From assembly GCA_018907035.1 (NCBI GenBank), contig JACCIC010000022.1, positions 1,240,501-1,304,500 on the forward strand: a stretch of DNA of 64,000 nucleotides, read 5' to 3'. Origin of the DNA: Sycobia sp. Sy_11. Taxonomy: Eukaryota > Arthropoda > Insecta > Hymenoptera > Epichrysomallidae. The notes below the pieces were generated by a model. The model ran no database searches. It had not been told where the DNA came from and was given only the letters and a program-made list of their open reading frames with translations. Positions 35,889 to 50,819 of this stretch are shown piece after piece; the stretch's first letter is position 1, and every line of letters starts with the position of its first letter. Made by a program: the position numbers and the translations under genes.

Positions 35889-37209
35889 CACACATACACA
35901 CAGTTTTCTAAAGCCACTTGAAGAATGTACGTCATATTTATAATATATAAAAAATAGGTAAGCTATTTAACAAGTTCTATTCAAGATCAGTACAGTCACT
36001 ATATATGAAAATTAGACTTTTCACATAAAAATTTAGTTGACTCTTGATAAAGATTAATCTTATAAATTATACTAAATACATTCCACAAATTGTATAAATT
36101 GATGTTTGAAGGGCAGGTAGGATGATATGATTTTTATGTGTATATTTAGGATGGTATAATTTAAATGCCTTTTTTCCAAATTAAATAATCAATGTCAATT
36201 AACAGGTACAGTTATTGTTAAAAGTAAGAAGATGTAGTAAGTTTTAATTGTAATATAAAAGACTTACTTACATACGATTCAAATTTCATAAATAAATTTC
36301 AATATTTCAAAAATTTTTTTAATATTCTTCCGAACCTTTTGTGATAAATTTGAAATTTTCATTATTTAGCTTTTTTTTTATATAAGATTATTTAAATTTT
36401 TAACCATTTATTCAATTCATATAAAATGTAATTATAAAAATAATGAACAATAAATATAAGTAACTAAACCATAATTTCAGTTAAAGATAGCTATTTTAAT
36501 TTTTTTATCTTAAGAATTGTAGGTTTATATAAATGTGCTAGAATTTCATACAATTTTTATATAATTTACCTCATGAAAGAACATACAAATTAACTTATTA
36601 AATTTTATTTCTACTAGTTCTTCATGAATTATAATAAATTTTACATACCGTTATAAGGAAAGTCTATTTATTCAGATAAAAGTTAAAAATCAACTAGAGA
36701 AAAGTTTATATCACAATAAGATAAACTATAATCAATACTATATTCCACAAGGCACTGAAATATAAAACTTCTTTTTTCATTACTGTTTCGTACTTTGAAC
36801 GAAGCTCTTGTATTAACTTTCGTAGATCTATGCGATATTTCATTTACTGAAAGTAGCTATTATTTTTTATCAGTATTTGTTATAAATAAAATTATATCTA
36901 GTTAACGCAAAATTAATTAATCATATTTAATTATTAAATAAGAAAATTTCAATTTTAGTATTCATAAAAATAAATCTGAATTAGTCATCTTGAAATAGTC
37001 AAGGCATATCAAGTAAAAAGTAAATAATATACAATTTTTGTAAAAACACAGAAACAAATATACAATTCCTTTTCTTTTACAAATAAATTTATGATCGATG
37101 AACGATGTACGGTATTTTAATATATACACAGAAATTCATTCACTGCATCCCTCAATAAATTAATTAGATAAGACTATTTTATAACATTTTAATAACTTAT
37201 AGAGACCTA
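34579..37209. other. 3' flanks of PSMA4 and CDK8, with a (TG)n tract
   Basis: AT-rich, no coding potential. It should contain the 3' UTRs of both convergent genes. A (TG)n run lies at about 35850-35884, followed at once by a CA-rich segment that can fold back on it. Confidence 0.6.
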
Positions 37210-39633
<2,424 letters not shown>

Positions 39634-40850
39634 GTTAATACTTGGAGAATTATTAATAAGTCCAAAAGTTTCGTCCGAAATATGTAGGCTTCATACAAAA
39701 GTGTCGTCTACTTTTTCTCAAATGCACGTACACATTATCTTTAAAGAGCAATTTGACTTCGTGTACATGCATTTTGGAGTAAAATCGAAGCAAATTGTAA
39801 AGTTAGAATTTCTGACAAATTTCTAGTAAATTATTATCATTCTATATTAGTTTAGTATAAAGTAAAATTTTTCCAATTTCAAAACTTATATCTAATTAAG
39901 ATAGACATCTGTACTCCATACTATATATATAGGAAGGTATATCATTCCTGGACCTGGAATGGACAATGGGTCATAGAAAATACACATATTTGATATAGAG
40001 CACAGAAGTGGTAGCAAAAAGTGTAGCTGCTTGAAACTTGTAGCGTACCGTGCTGCGAACCGATAAGGTGGGGCCGAGGGTAAATCTTCCATTAATTCTT
40101 GTCTAATTTGCGCATGCGCACCGATACGCAGCCAGTACAGCTGAGACTAGATGGGTGGACGGGCTGACCATGAGTGTTCGCTATATTCTGTTGTGGATTA
40201 ATTAATTAATTGATTAACATTAGAACTAATGTTAATATTTCAGAGCCAATGAGTTAAACATAAGCTGGTAGAATGAGCTAAAAAAGGTGAAACTATCGAT
40301 TCAATAGGCGTGAGTGAGCTGCATAGTTTACGTTAGCATAATTTTCACATAACCTAAAATAAAAAAGGGAAAGAGAAAAGTTATTAAGAATAAGGGAGGT
40401 GCCTCTTAATTAAAAAGACACCTTCTGATCGAACCGTTGGATATATCTAGATAATTCAAGATGACTGAAGACATGCCCTCAACTTTCTTAAAGTTTATCT
40501 TTAGCTACACAGAATGCTATAAATGACATGCGATATGAATCATGCCATTCTGGCCTCTATAAAATTATTATACAATCAGAATTTTCCATAGAAGAGAAAT
40601 CGAATTTATTAAAAAATGAATTTTTATTATTTATATATTTATTTTATATTTTTTATATAATTTTTATATACATTTTCCGAATTAACTATTTCTCAATTTG
40701 GGAAAAATATTAGTACCCCTATTTAAGGCAGGTTTGCGGTGGATTTTTTTATTTCATTATTCGATAGAAATACTATCTAAAAATATTATAAAACTCATAC
40801 AATTAGTTTCTAAAGCAACTACCGTATTTAAGAGCGTGCGCTTGGCTGCT
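39634..40850 (-). promoter_or_regulatory. CDK8 upstream region with an NRF1-like palindrome
   Basis: TGCGCATGCGCA at 40109-40120, a perfect 12-nt palindrome matching the NRF1/ewg-type site, lies about 480 bp upstream of the start codon in a small GC island (40030-40160). A perfect 11-bp inverted repeat ATTAACATTAG/CTAATGTTAAT sits at 40213-40236. The regulatory role is inferred from sequence only. Confidence 0.45.
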
Positions 40851-40899
40851 ACTACAGTGGTCGGTGTTGCGTTGCCGCAGCCCCCCTCTCCATAGTATT

Positions 40900-41320
40900 T
40901 TCATTATGTGTGATCGAAAGGGCAGCAGAGAGATCGAAATTAAGTCAGGCCGATCAAGAAAACGCTTGTTTGACGGGAATCAGCATAATTTAGATGCTGA
41001 TTTAAATTTAACTAATATTTCGGTAAAAAAAATTTATAATGGTGATCCTGATTTTCAAGTTGCATTCGATCCAACTATGCTATACTGTATATTCTCTTAT
41101 AGTGTATTCTTGACCTTACAGAATATTGCCAGAGATAATATATTGTGATTTGTAAAACAAGCAAAAGTAAAGTGCGGTTTTGGAAATTGAATCAGAAAGG
41201 TTTAGGCTTTGATTTAAACGTGGCGTAGAAATGTGAAAATAATGTTCGCATTACATTGAGTCCAAAAATTAGCTCTGGTTGCGAAATAAACAGATTTGTT
41301 TTTGTAATGATCTAAATTAA
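40900..41320 (+). pseudogene. Mutator-like transposase N-terminal fragment
   Basis: Reads NLTNISVKKIYNGDPDFQV, then, after a frame change near 41147, VICKTSKSKVRFWKLNQKGL, a stop, and SPKISSGCEINRFVFVM. This is the order of the N-terminal part of the Mutator-like transposase proteins common in insects: an SAKKL-like start, a Cys-Lys block, a KGLGF-like block and an EINR block. The rest of the transposase is missing. Confidence 0.55.
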
Positions 41321-41509
41321 GAAGAAATAATCAATAAAATAAAAGTAGAATTTTCCATAAATCCTTTTAAAGTTCTAAACATTTTTAGATTGAAAATAAA
41401 TATATAATAAAGAATATTGCATTACTGAAAGAACTTAAAATATGCAAAGTAAATTTCAAGGTAGGTTTATAATACACAAATAAAATAATATTAGAATTGT
41501 TTTTTACCA

Positions 41510-41806
41510 AACTGTGAAGATAACGAACACGAAGGAAAATCACAACGCCCTAATAATGATAAAAGTCCTATCTGCTTATATTGTAAAGATAACCACATAC
41601 TATATGACAAAATTAATCCAAGAAAATTAAGAGAACAAAAGATGCTCGATTTAGCAACGGAACAAAATATTTTAATAGAAGAAACAAGAAGTCAATTCTT
41701 CTCAAAAAATCCAAAAATAATTGGAAGAGATTTCCAAGAATTTTTCGCATTCGATACCTCTTATATAAATAATAATAAAATTTATATTAACTAGAAATTG
41801 AACTAT
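41510..41806 (+). pseudogene. Gag-like fragment with Cys motif; 3' part duplicated at 47661
   Basis: Reads SPICLYCKDNHILYDKINPR, then MLDLATEQNILIEETRSQFF and KNPKIIGRDFQEFFAFDTS before a stop. The CLYC..H pattern and charged context resemble a LINE ORF1 or other nucleic-acid-binding gag; the family is not certain. The last 105 bp (41702-41806) recur almost exactly at 47661-47765. Confidence 0.45.
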
Positions 41807-41905
41807 TTTGAAAAATAAAAAAAATTCTATATCAATTCTAGATCAAGATGAAACAAAAAATAACCATTTAAGGAGGTCTTTTAGTTTCTCGGATCGAAAA
41901 AATTG

Positions 41906-41919
41906 TTTTTTTTTTTTTT
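41906..41919. repeat. poly-T run
   Basis: Fourteen T in a row. The spacer around it (41807-42830) has no assignable gene. Confidence 0.8.
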
Positions 41920-42833
41920 CATAAATCACATCTACAACATATGTGGAAAATTTATGCAAAAGGATTTTTCAATATTCGAAGTAGTACAAGATACGGCCTC
42001 TCAGCCTTCTTGGAACAGCTTATACCATTTATACACATTCTTTTTACTTAATGTAGACACACTGTATGCAACTGTCAACATTTCAAGAGTTTTAGAGCAC
42101 TGAATTTCATTTTTGACACAAAATTTAATGCAAACTGTTTGCTCCATTTTTTTGGTAAATGAAAATCGCCGAGCACACGAAACATATATAATTTTGTATA
42201 CTTATCACAAACAAACAAATAATGTTATAGAACTAAAGTCGTGAATATATGCTCAGTACACCTGTATCAACACAAAATAAAAAAAATCAATAATCGAGCG
42301 GACGTAGCCCTTGATATTTGCAAAGTCACCTTATTATTTGAACGCACCTTGCATTATAAATTTTAGACTCTACTGAAACGAAATTTGTTATATGCAATAT
42401 TTTGACATGTATGTTTCATCTATAGATTGTTAGTATATACTGCATTTCCTCCTAAAAGGCAAACTACTTGAGGTAGGCGCGCAGGCATAACGAGTGGCTT
42501 TTTAAAAAATATATAGGGCCAATCTGAAACGTACCCGAGTTAGCAGCATCTTATAAAGAATGTATAAGCGCTTATCTATAACTCGGCTAATTGTGAAATT
42601 CTGCAGGCGTGACATCTGCTCCGTCATGCAGTTTCACCAAAAGGGAAAGGAAAGTTTTATTTGATGCTTCTCGATGAATGTGCGATAATGGTTGCGTAAA
42701 CGACATTTTATAGTCTGGCCCACCCTTACCAAAGGATATTTTTTTGATTATATGAAACTAGCGTAGGCATCGTTATATATTTATGGTGGACATTGTTCAG
42801 ATGTTTCGATACATCGACGTAACATGGTGCATA

Positions 42834-44022
42834 CGAGGGTGGTCCCAGAAGCACCAGGCCCAACAAATAAAACTCAAAAATTATGGAAAAAAATATATTT
42901 ATTTTTCAACACAATCTCTTTTCAGCTCTATACACTTTTCCCAGCGATGTTCAATAAGTTTGATACCCTTTTTATAATCAGAATTGTCAAGCTCCTCATA
43001 ATAGCCATTAACTGCCTACATCATCTCTTCATTGTTGGAAAATCTTTGACCAGCGAATCATTTTTTGAAGTCTGAAAACAGAAAATTATCCGAGGGAGCT
43101 AAATCTGACGAATAGGGTGTATGAGGTAGTAATTCAAACTTTAATTCATTAATTATGACGCTTGCAATAACGGATGTGTCAGTTGGTGTATTGTCTTGAT
43201 GAAACAACACTTTCTTCCTAGCCAAGTGCAGCTGTTTTCCAAAAAACCGACGCCATAACCTTGCCTGCAAATGGAACGGTCCTTGCCTTCTTTGGAGCCG
43301 GTTCTCCTTTTTGAGTCTATTGTTTTGATTGTTTCCATTCTTTTGTTTCGAGTGTGAAGTGATGGAGTCATATTTCACCCATGGTTATGAAGCAGCGTAA
43401 AAATTTGGCTTTATTTTTGCGAAACTTTGCCAAACACTCAACTGAAACATCTTCACGATGCTGTTTTTGTTCCATTGTAAGCAAACGCGGCACACATCTT
43501 GCGTACAGCTTTGTCATCTTCAAATTTTCAGTTAATATGCGATGTACCGCACTTTTTGAAATGCCTACCATGTCTGCTACCTCGTTGCACTTTCAGTCGA
43601 CGACCATCCAGTATCCCTTTGTGGATTTTCTTCAACATTTTTGGAGACATCATCTCGTTTGGTTGACCTCTGCGATGTTCGTCTTGGTAGTTTGTACTGC
43701 CTCGTTTAAACTCTGCTATCTAATATTTTACTGTTGCAAATGCAGGACCAGTCTCACCCAGAGTAGAGTCTAGTTCTGCTTTTCTATTGGTTGGGCTGAG
43801 GCCTTTCAAATAGCAGTATTGTATCATTACGATGACCAATTTTTTCCATGTTTACAAATTCACTGAAAACGTTCACTATAGGTGGCTGTCAAACAAATAT
43901 ACTTTGGTGTCTTCAAAGTAGAGCCATATCCTTTATAAATTGTGTACTTTCTAATATAGTGTTTTTTTTTAGCAACCACCGCCACTTCTTAGTCAGACCA
44001 GGTACTTCTGGGACCACCGTCG
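42834..44022 (-). mobile_element. Mariner transposon with both inverted repeats, transposase broken
   Basis: 1189 bp flanked by TA on both sides (42832-42833, 44023-44024). Terminal repeats pair over 27 nt with 4 mismatches around the core GGTGGTCCCAGAAG. The minus-strand transposase reads VGISKSAVHRILTENLKMTK (helix-turn-helix), CVPRLLTMEQKQHREDVSVE, FHQDNTPTDTS (second catalytic Asp) and LPHTPYSSDLAPSDNFLFSD (third). A stop separates the first-Asp region (near 43370) and another follows DFKK. The two open segments are 43571-43368 and 43378-43058. Confidence 0.93.
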
Positions 44023-44199
44023 TATGTCATACGTACGGTATGACATGCACAACTTTCTTAGTGCAACGGATACTTATGCAACTAAATAGGGATAAAAACC
44101 ATCGTTTTTTTGTTAGGTACTCGCTGTTTATAAATAAATACGTATGTAGACGATACAATTGTCTCAGCGAACAAACAATCACTGGCTGTTAAAAAACGG

Positions 44200-46130
44200 A
44201 AAGAGCTCAACAAGCTCCTCAAGTCAGTGAATTTTTAATTTGATAATTGGACTGCTAATCATTCACAGCTACTTTCGGCACATATACAATCTAACAGAAT
44301 TGCACTGCCTAAATTGATTGATCATAATAATTTGATTAAAATGCTCGGTATTTATTAGAATTCAACAACGTATGAATTTAACTTTAGCGCATTAAAGGTA
44401 AAGGACGAGTCTGATATCGTAACAAAGAGAAATATTTTGTCTTATTTTCCCGACTCTATGATCCACTAAGCTGGCTTTTTTAAATAACTATAATGACAAA
44501 AATCTGAATTCAAGATCTATGGATAATTAAGCGCGACTGAGACTCCTCGCTTTCAGTTAAAATTCACGATAACTGGACTAACTACTGTCAGACGCAATGT
44601 CAGGATCAAGAATGTGAAATTCATGGATTTGCAGATACTTCATCACGAGTACATGTTGCAGCTGTTTATTTCCGAATACCAGAGATGGACAGGGGATTCC
44701 GTAATTTGCTTGTTAGCTGCCAAGGTCTAAGTCTCGCCTGTGAACAATATTAGTATTTTCAACCTTGAACTTTGCGAAGCCTCTTTATTTATAAAGCTTT
44801 TGAAACCGCTTGATTTTTTTAAGTGGCTCAGCAAACATTCGTGTCATTAGATAACTTTTATGGTGAATCGTGTATCCCAGATAGAAGTCGGAATTATGAA
44901 ACAGAAAATGTTCTCACGTCATCCAGAAGAAAAAATCCCACGGATATTGTGACGCGCGGAGCAAATTTTATCGAATTACGTAAACTAAGTTATGGTGGCA
45001 GGAACCTTTTGTGGCTCTCGTTACCATATGAGGAGTGGTCTCAGCAATATAAATCAGTATCAGTGAAGCATGTGCGAATAGCTGCGAATGAACCAGATAT
45101 CTTTTCGCGATTTTCTAGTTTAACTCGATTGATACGGTTAGTAGCCTACTGCATGCGTCTGCTATCAAAATTACGAAAATGCTAAAAGGATTGAATGGCG
45201 TACGTATAGCTCTTATACGTATAACATAAGCTAACTTCTTTGCTTCAGAGCTAGAATTATTACGAGCAGGTAAATGTTCATCTAAGAGCAGTACGTTTTC
45301 AGCACGCCCGGGGGGGGGGGGGTGATGTACTCAAAATTTCCGCATGACGGTAAACATCGCTAATATTACCTTATTTTTTCATCCTTATCCGTTGATTTAT
45401 CTGACATGTGCATAAAATTGCGCTTCATGGTGGACCGACGTTAATCGCTAATGTTGTTATACAGTATGTATGAATTATAGGGGAAAAATAGTTGATTAAA
45501 TCTGAGATACGTGCTACGTGCGAGCAGGGTATTCATTCACACCTCTTTACTATTTGAGATGTAGATTAAACCAGCCCCTTCTAAATTTCAACTTACAAGG
45601 GGCATGTTTATCGACCTTATAAGGGATAAATTTCTCTATTTATATGCTTTGTAGCCTTTGAAGTTCACCTAGAAATCATTAGTGATCTTACCACAGATTA
45701 CTTTTTAGTAGCATTTAGGCATTTCTTAACTAGAAGTGAAATCTGTCGAATATTATATAGTCATAAAGCAACCATATTATCACATTGAAAGGGACGAATG
45801 GTGAACTCCATGCTATCTTTAACACCGCCTCCGAATTTTATAAATCCGTAGTAGACCTAATCGCAAATGAAGGAACATTTTGGATATTTATTCTTCTCAG
45901 CACCCTGGATTATGGAAGTATTTGGGAAACCGATGTCTAATCCACTAAACACCACTTAAAAAGAGCATTTGGTGAGCACATGATTACATTTGAGGAGCTT
46001 TTGACTGTTGTATGCGAAATTGTAGCATGCATCAATTCTCGTCTACTATTTTCTTTCAGCTTAGACATTAAAGGCTTAGATATCTTTATCTCCGTCCAGT
46101 TCTTAATTAACTAAATATGATGACTTATTT
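44200..46130 (+). mobile_element. BEL/Pao retrotransposon pol remnant
   Basis: Around 44310-44480 it reads LPKLIDHNNLIKMLGIY and KRNILSYFPDSMI, the BEL RT-RNase H junction. 44620-44810 reads IHGFADTSSRVHVAAVYFRI and then a frameshifted RNase H part. 45830-46080 is integrase: NEGTFWIF, STKHHLKRAFGEHMITFEEL and EIVACINSRLLF. Stops and shifts are frequent. A run of 13 G lies at 45310-45322. No LTRs were identified. Confidence 0.75.
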
Positions 46131-46447
46131 TAGAATTCCAAAGCTGTGATTAGTATCAGTAAACCGATTAAGTCACTTCCTGTTGATGCAGAGAATACGC
46201 AATTAATTATGGACGAGGTGGTCGTAGTATCTTTAGCGTCTGTAGGAAAGAGGAAAATGATAAGCTGTGACCAATAATTTTGTCAGCAGTCAACTCGTTT
46301 TGTTGCTGAATGATACATTTAACGTTTTTTCTATCCCCACCGATACGTATTTAGCGAGAGATATAACTGATTCCAAAAGTAATTTTTCCGCACTCGGGAC
46401 GCAAAATACGATTTTCTGCAGCTGTCTAGAGGGAGAAAAATACTACC

Positions 46448-46534
46448 TTTCCTCCCTAAGGAGGAAAAGTGTTTACGGCCGCTTCCCATTCAATTAGAAC
46501 GCAGACTTTTACTTTTCCTCCCTTGGGAGGAAAA
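46448..46534. repeat. Pair of short perfect palindromes
   Basis: TTTCCTCC/GGAGGAAA with loop CTAA (46448-46467) and TTTTCCTCCC/GGGAGGAAAA with loop TT (46513-46534). The two share the CCTCC/GGAGG core and may be the ends or hairpins of one small non-autonomous element. Confidence 0.7.
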
Positions 46535-46639
46535 TGAATGAACGAAACCGTGTAGTTCGGCAGGATCCTCAGTTTTTCTGGCATTTCCGATGTTTAGACT
46601 TACCAGTATATGCGCCAGTCGACCACGGGCTCGACCTTT

Positions 46640-47205
46640 TTTTTGCACTTTGAGTTAGGTATTCGAGATTTTTAAATAAAATAAGTTTTTAAAAATATAT
46701 CTATTTTTAAATTCGTTTTAATTTAAAATTCTATTTATGATGCTATTAATTTTTTTTAAATTTTAATTTGAGAGTAGATTATTAACAAGTTTATAATCTT
46801 CAATTGATTAGTCTTATTTATTTTTAGAAAAGGGGGGACTCCGCCCCGCAACCCTCGATGAAGGTTTCATCCTCTGCACCTTCACCTCCCATCCTACATC
46901 TCTTCTTAACATATTTTATCCATTTTCAATTAAGAGAAAATCATTTAATTTAATGTTATTAAATTCAAGTAAATTGCAGGAATAACTTTAAGAGAAAAAC
47001 GATAATATTATATTTTTTTGAAATCCAACGAATCATATTTTATGTTAGGGCAACTTATTTTGGAGCTAGTATCATTTAGACCTTAGATATTATACCCGCT
47101 CGTTCTATCTAAGCATGACTAACACATGGGGGTTTGATATTGTTTAATTCTGTGAGTTTGATGTTCAATTTTTTGTGCATTTATTTCCGAGAGAAAAAGC
47201 GCCCT
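46640..47205. other. Spacer between foldback elements
   Basis: Mostly AT-rich. One GC-rich patch at 46828-46915 contains GGGGGACTCCGCCCC, which is self-complementary in part. No gene seen. Confidence 0.4.
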
Positions 47206-47211
47206 CGTATT

Positions 47212-47352
47212 GGAAAATAGTTTGTGACACACGGGAGCAAAGGCGTTTTCGGAATTGGGTAATTTGACGCCCTCGGTTCGTTCGGGCGGCAAACATACCC
47301 TCGTCGGAAAACGCCTATTTTGCTCCCTTGTGTCACAATGTACTATTTCTCT
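47212..47352. mobile_element. Foldback (MITE-like) element
   Basis: A 141-bp inverted repeat. The left arm (about 47212-47250) holds TTTGTGACACACGGGAGCAAA then GGCGTTTTC. The right arm holds GAAAACGCC, TTTTGCTCCC and TTGTGTCACAA (about 47306-47339) and an outer ACTATTTCTC. The loop has its own hairpin (GCCC...GGGC near 47268-47287). A non-autonomous DNA element is the simplest reading. Confidence 0.65.
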
Positions 47353-47660
47353 TTTTAAAATTAGATCTGCAATTAGTTTGCAGCAGCCACCATCTTGGTT
47401 TGTATGTCCTTTGTATATACTAATAATATACCTGTATTTATAATTTTTTTCTTTTAATATTGAGGTGTGCGAAATGTGGTCTATCGTAAGGCCCATCGTA
47501 ATATTTGTAGTAAAGACAATTCTTTATCAAATTTATAACGGATTTTAGGAGCGTAATTGTCAATCTTATTTCAATTACAAAATTATTAATCATGTAGTAT
47601 TAATTATTAATTGTAATTATTAATCATACACATTTCTAATTATTGTTGACTAGTATCATA

Positions 47661-47765
47661 TCAAAAAATCCAAAAATAATTGGAAGAGATTTCCAAGAAT
47701 TTTTCGCATTCGATACCTATTATATAAATAATAATAAAATTTATATTAACTAGAAATTGAACTAT
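47661..47765 (+). repeat. Second copy of the 41702-41806 fragment
   Basis: 105 bp, one mismatch to the first copy, same orientation, and stops abruptly on both sides. Confidence 0.9.
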
Positions 47766-48445
47766 AATCAAGTAACTGATTCATTTGTATATAGTATAGT
47801 AGATTATTTTTATAAGAAATGCGTTTATATATATTGTGTAGTCTGAAAATGAACATATCTTGCACAGTGTTGTTTGTAATTCGATTTCTAGCCGGTAATA
47901 ATAACAGCGTGTAAAAAAACCAAATACGTGGTTGGACGTATATACAGCTCGCCCAGGCGTTAGATTTAACTTGAGAACATTCGTAAACTGTATTTTGTTG
48001 TATAATAGATTTACATATTACTATATTAGGTTGGTCGGCTTGTCATTTCTTAGTATATATATTGAGTTATTGTTTTATATCGTTCATAGAAAGCAAAATT
48101 TCCCGAGACTTGAATTCGGTACGTAAATAGAAGGCATAAGTTTATTGCATCTATTGTAATGCACATCCGAACGCACGCAGTTTTCTTGCGGTCTGCGTTG
48201 CAGCTGATCTTCTGATTTTCCAATCTTTGTTTCAATTATCCATGTATAAAACACTCTGATTCTGGTCCTATGTATTTAAAAATTTAATTCTATGAGCCAT
48301 TGATGTTAATAGTAATTTTTTTATGTTATTTAAAGTCGTTCTGTTTATGCTTCCAAATATCGGTGCTAATCAGCGACGGAGGTCTACGATGTGTTTGTAA
48401 ACAAAGCACATGCAAATTATTACACAAGTACTTGGGTCAATCGGT

Positions 48446-48512
48446 CGAGACCGGGATTTGAACTCTGATCACCAAGTTACTAGTCCTTCGCTCTAGCGAT
48501 CGAGTCATCATA
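48446..48512 (-). repeat. tRNA-like SINE head
   Basis: Minus strand reads a box-A-like segment around GATCGCTAGAGCG and a box B AGTTCAAATCCC, spaced as in a tRNA, followed by GGTCTCGACC. No acceptor stem pairing, so a tRNA-derived repeat. Confidence 0.5.
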
Positions 48513-48529
48513 GGCCTCATGTTAATAGT

Positions 48530-49295
48530 AAAATCAAAGTTAATAGGAAATCCCAATATTTTGCAGTATAAGGGTAAATCAATAGGGATCATACGAATAC
48601 ATGAAGTCAATTCTATTTAATCCTTTGTGGAACCTGAGAATAATAGCTTTAAAAAAATCATTTTACAGAATTTTTGATTGCAATAAAATATTATTATATA
48701 AATTAGAAGGATTAAGATTCCTTAATAGAATAATAGGAGCTTATATTTTGAGGTAAAGTTGGAGCGTCTGAATAATGTATTGCATCGTTTGTCATTATAA
48801 TTGTATCGATAAATTCATATGTTTGAAATTATATATTCAACTTTTCTAAAATAATATTATCTATTTGAAACACAGATAAGTTTCTAGGCGTTATTATTAT
48901 ATTTTTACACGACTACGCAAAAAATTGTGTACGAATATTTTCAGTCTGAAAATAAAAGTTAATTATTAATTAATTTATAATTTCGACAATCATACCTATT
49001 ATATAATGAGAAAATATATATTTACCATTGTTTTAAATAGGTCCATCTTTAATGCTAAGTAATGTTCTTGTAAAGCTGAGCTCACAAATATTTGTGTCGA
49101 TCTTACAGCTTTTATAAAATAACATGAATTATAAGTATGTAATGATAATCGGACTATTCTTGTTTATAATCATCCTAAAAGAGTCTGAACTAAAAAATTA
49201 CTATTAACAAAGAAAATATAAAATAAAATAAAAAGTAATAATCAATAGATTATTGCTATCAAAGGACAACTTAACTACCCTTACCACAAAATTTT
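48530..49295. other. AT-rich spacer
   Basis: No gene or repeat family recognised. Confidence 0.5.
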
Positions 49296-49299
49296 TCGC

Positions 49300-50330
49300 T
49301 GAATCTGTTATCTGCTGCTTCATATCATTGTGTCAGCACATCCTTAAAATAATTCATCTATAAATTCTGGTCAATCTATGTCACAAATAAATGTGATTAA
49401 TAATTCTGAATGTCCATATTTATGGACAAATGTCATTAGATTTTTTTCCATGTACGTAGCGTGATAAATCGGTGAAAAATGAAGAAAGCATAACATGTTG
49501 TGCAACATCCGCAAGATTGTTAATATTTTCATCGTTAATTGCATCTCTTAGATGTATATAATTTTCGCACGTATTTTTTTTTTTGGCTACTACAATAAAA
49601 TATTATTGTTTAGTAGTCAATTTTGCCATTATATTTACACAATATTGATTAAGTACGTTTTTAAAATAATGCAAATGATTTAAAGTTTTTTTCTCTTGCT
49701 GTGAATGTATATGTGTAAAATTGCATGCAAGGTAAAGTCTTACTTTGTACACGATTATTGAAAATATTATGCTATATTATTATGCAATATTTATTTTCAT
49801 GTCGAGAAAACGTAAATGGGTATTGATGGGCGTCATCTGATTAATGAAATTCTGATACACATTTTGTCTATCCTTCACGACAGTTACACACAATATCTAT
49901 TGTACCCTTATATTAATTAACTAATAGTGCAGCTACTTCGTTCAATTTAGGAGAATTTTATCGACGTCTATGATGATTTTTGGGTACATAATCCCAGTAA
50001 GTAATTAGTTTACAATCATTTGTGTAATCAACTAATCTATAATTAATTAAAACTTTGAATTATATGATTCCTTTTTTAACAAAACTTGTTGCAGAAATTC
50101 TATAACTTCATTTTGTAAATTTGATACAATATTCGAATGAACCGGTTCACATCCGTAATAAAATAAATTTATAAGAATTGCGGATTGACTTAAGTCCATA
50201 GGTAAGGACTGTCAAGAATGATATATCTGATCTTGAATCTTTAGGGTTGGTATAACATTTTCTTCTATCATCTGTCTCGCCTTAAACGAAGTTTTTTGAA
50301 ATAATGTGTTATTCTGTCCACTGTTATCTA
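49300..50330 (-). pseudogene. Helitron Rep (N-terminal/Rep domain) remnant
   Basis: Minus-strand fragments in Helitron order: NHHRRR and NSPKLNEVAALLV (about 49965-49915), NVYQNFINQMTPINTHL (about 49865-49815), HYFKNVLNQYCVNIMAKLTT (about 49675-49615), then YIHLRDAINDENINNLADVA and MLSSFFTDLSRYVHGKKS (about 49560-49440). The matching canonical blocks precede the two-His Rep motif, which here is lost to stops. Upstream, NTLFQKTSFKARQMIEENVI (about 50310-50250) may belong to the same protein. Confidence 0.65.
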
Positions 50331-50819
50331 ACAATCTTTTAGAAAATCGATATGAATCTAAAAACAAGCTTTTTGGAGATTCTGGGGATTCAGTAAGCTG
50401 AAAGAAAGACAGATCAACATCAATGTTCTTTATTGCATATTAATCTATTGAGCATTTGTAGTTTTGAAATCTTTGTAATCTTTCTGCGGACGATGATTGA
50501 AAACATTGATTTATTAGTCACAATTCTATGATTGTATAATTTTCATTATTATGCCTTTAAGATACGTTTACTTGAAGTTCTGAAAGTCTAATTCCATGAT
50601 TTTTTTGACTTTTTTTTTTTTTTTTTTTTTTTTTTTAGGGTTTATAGTCACATCCCCCTGTTTAGGGTATTAGTGACTACAAATTAACTTTATTTACCTC
50701 TATTTACAATGTATTACAAGTTATAATTTTATACAGATACAAAAAAAAAAAAATAAGCACGTATTGATACATGATATATTTGGTACATTACATAATATCT
50801 ATTACCTACATTATTTTGT

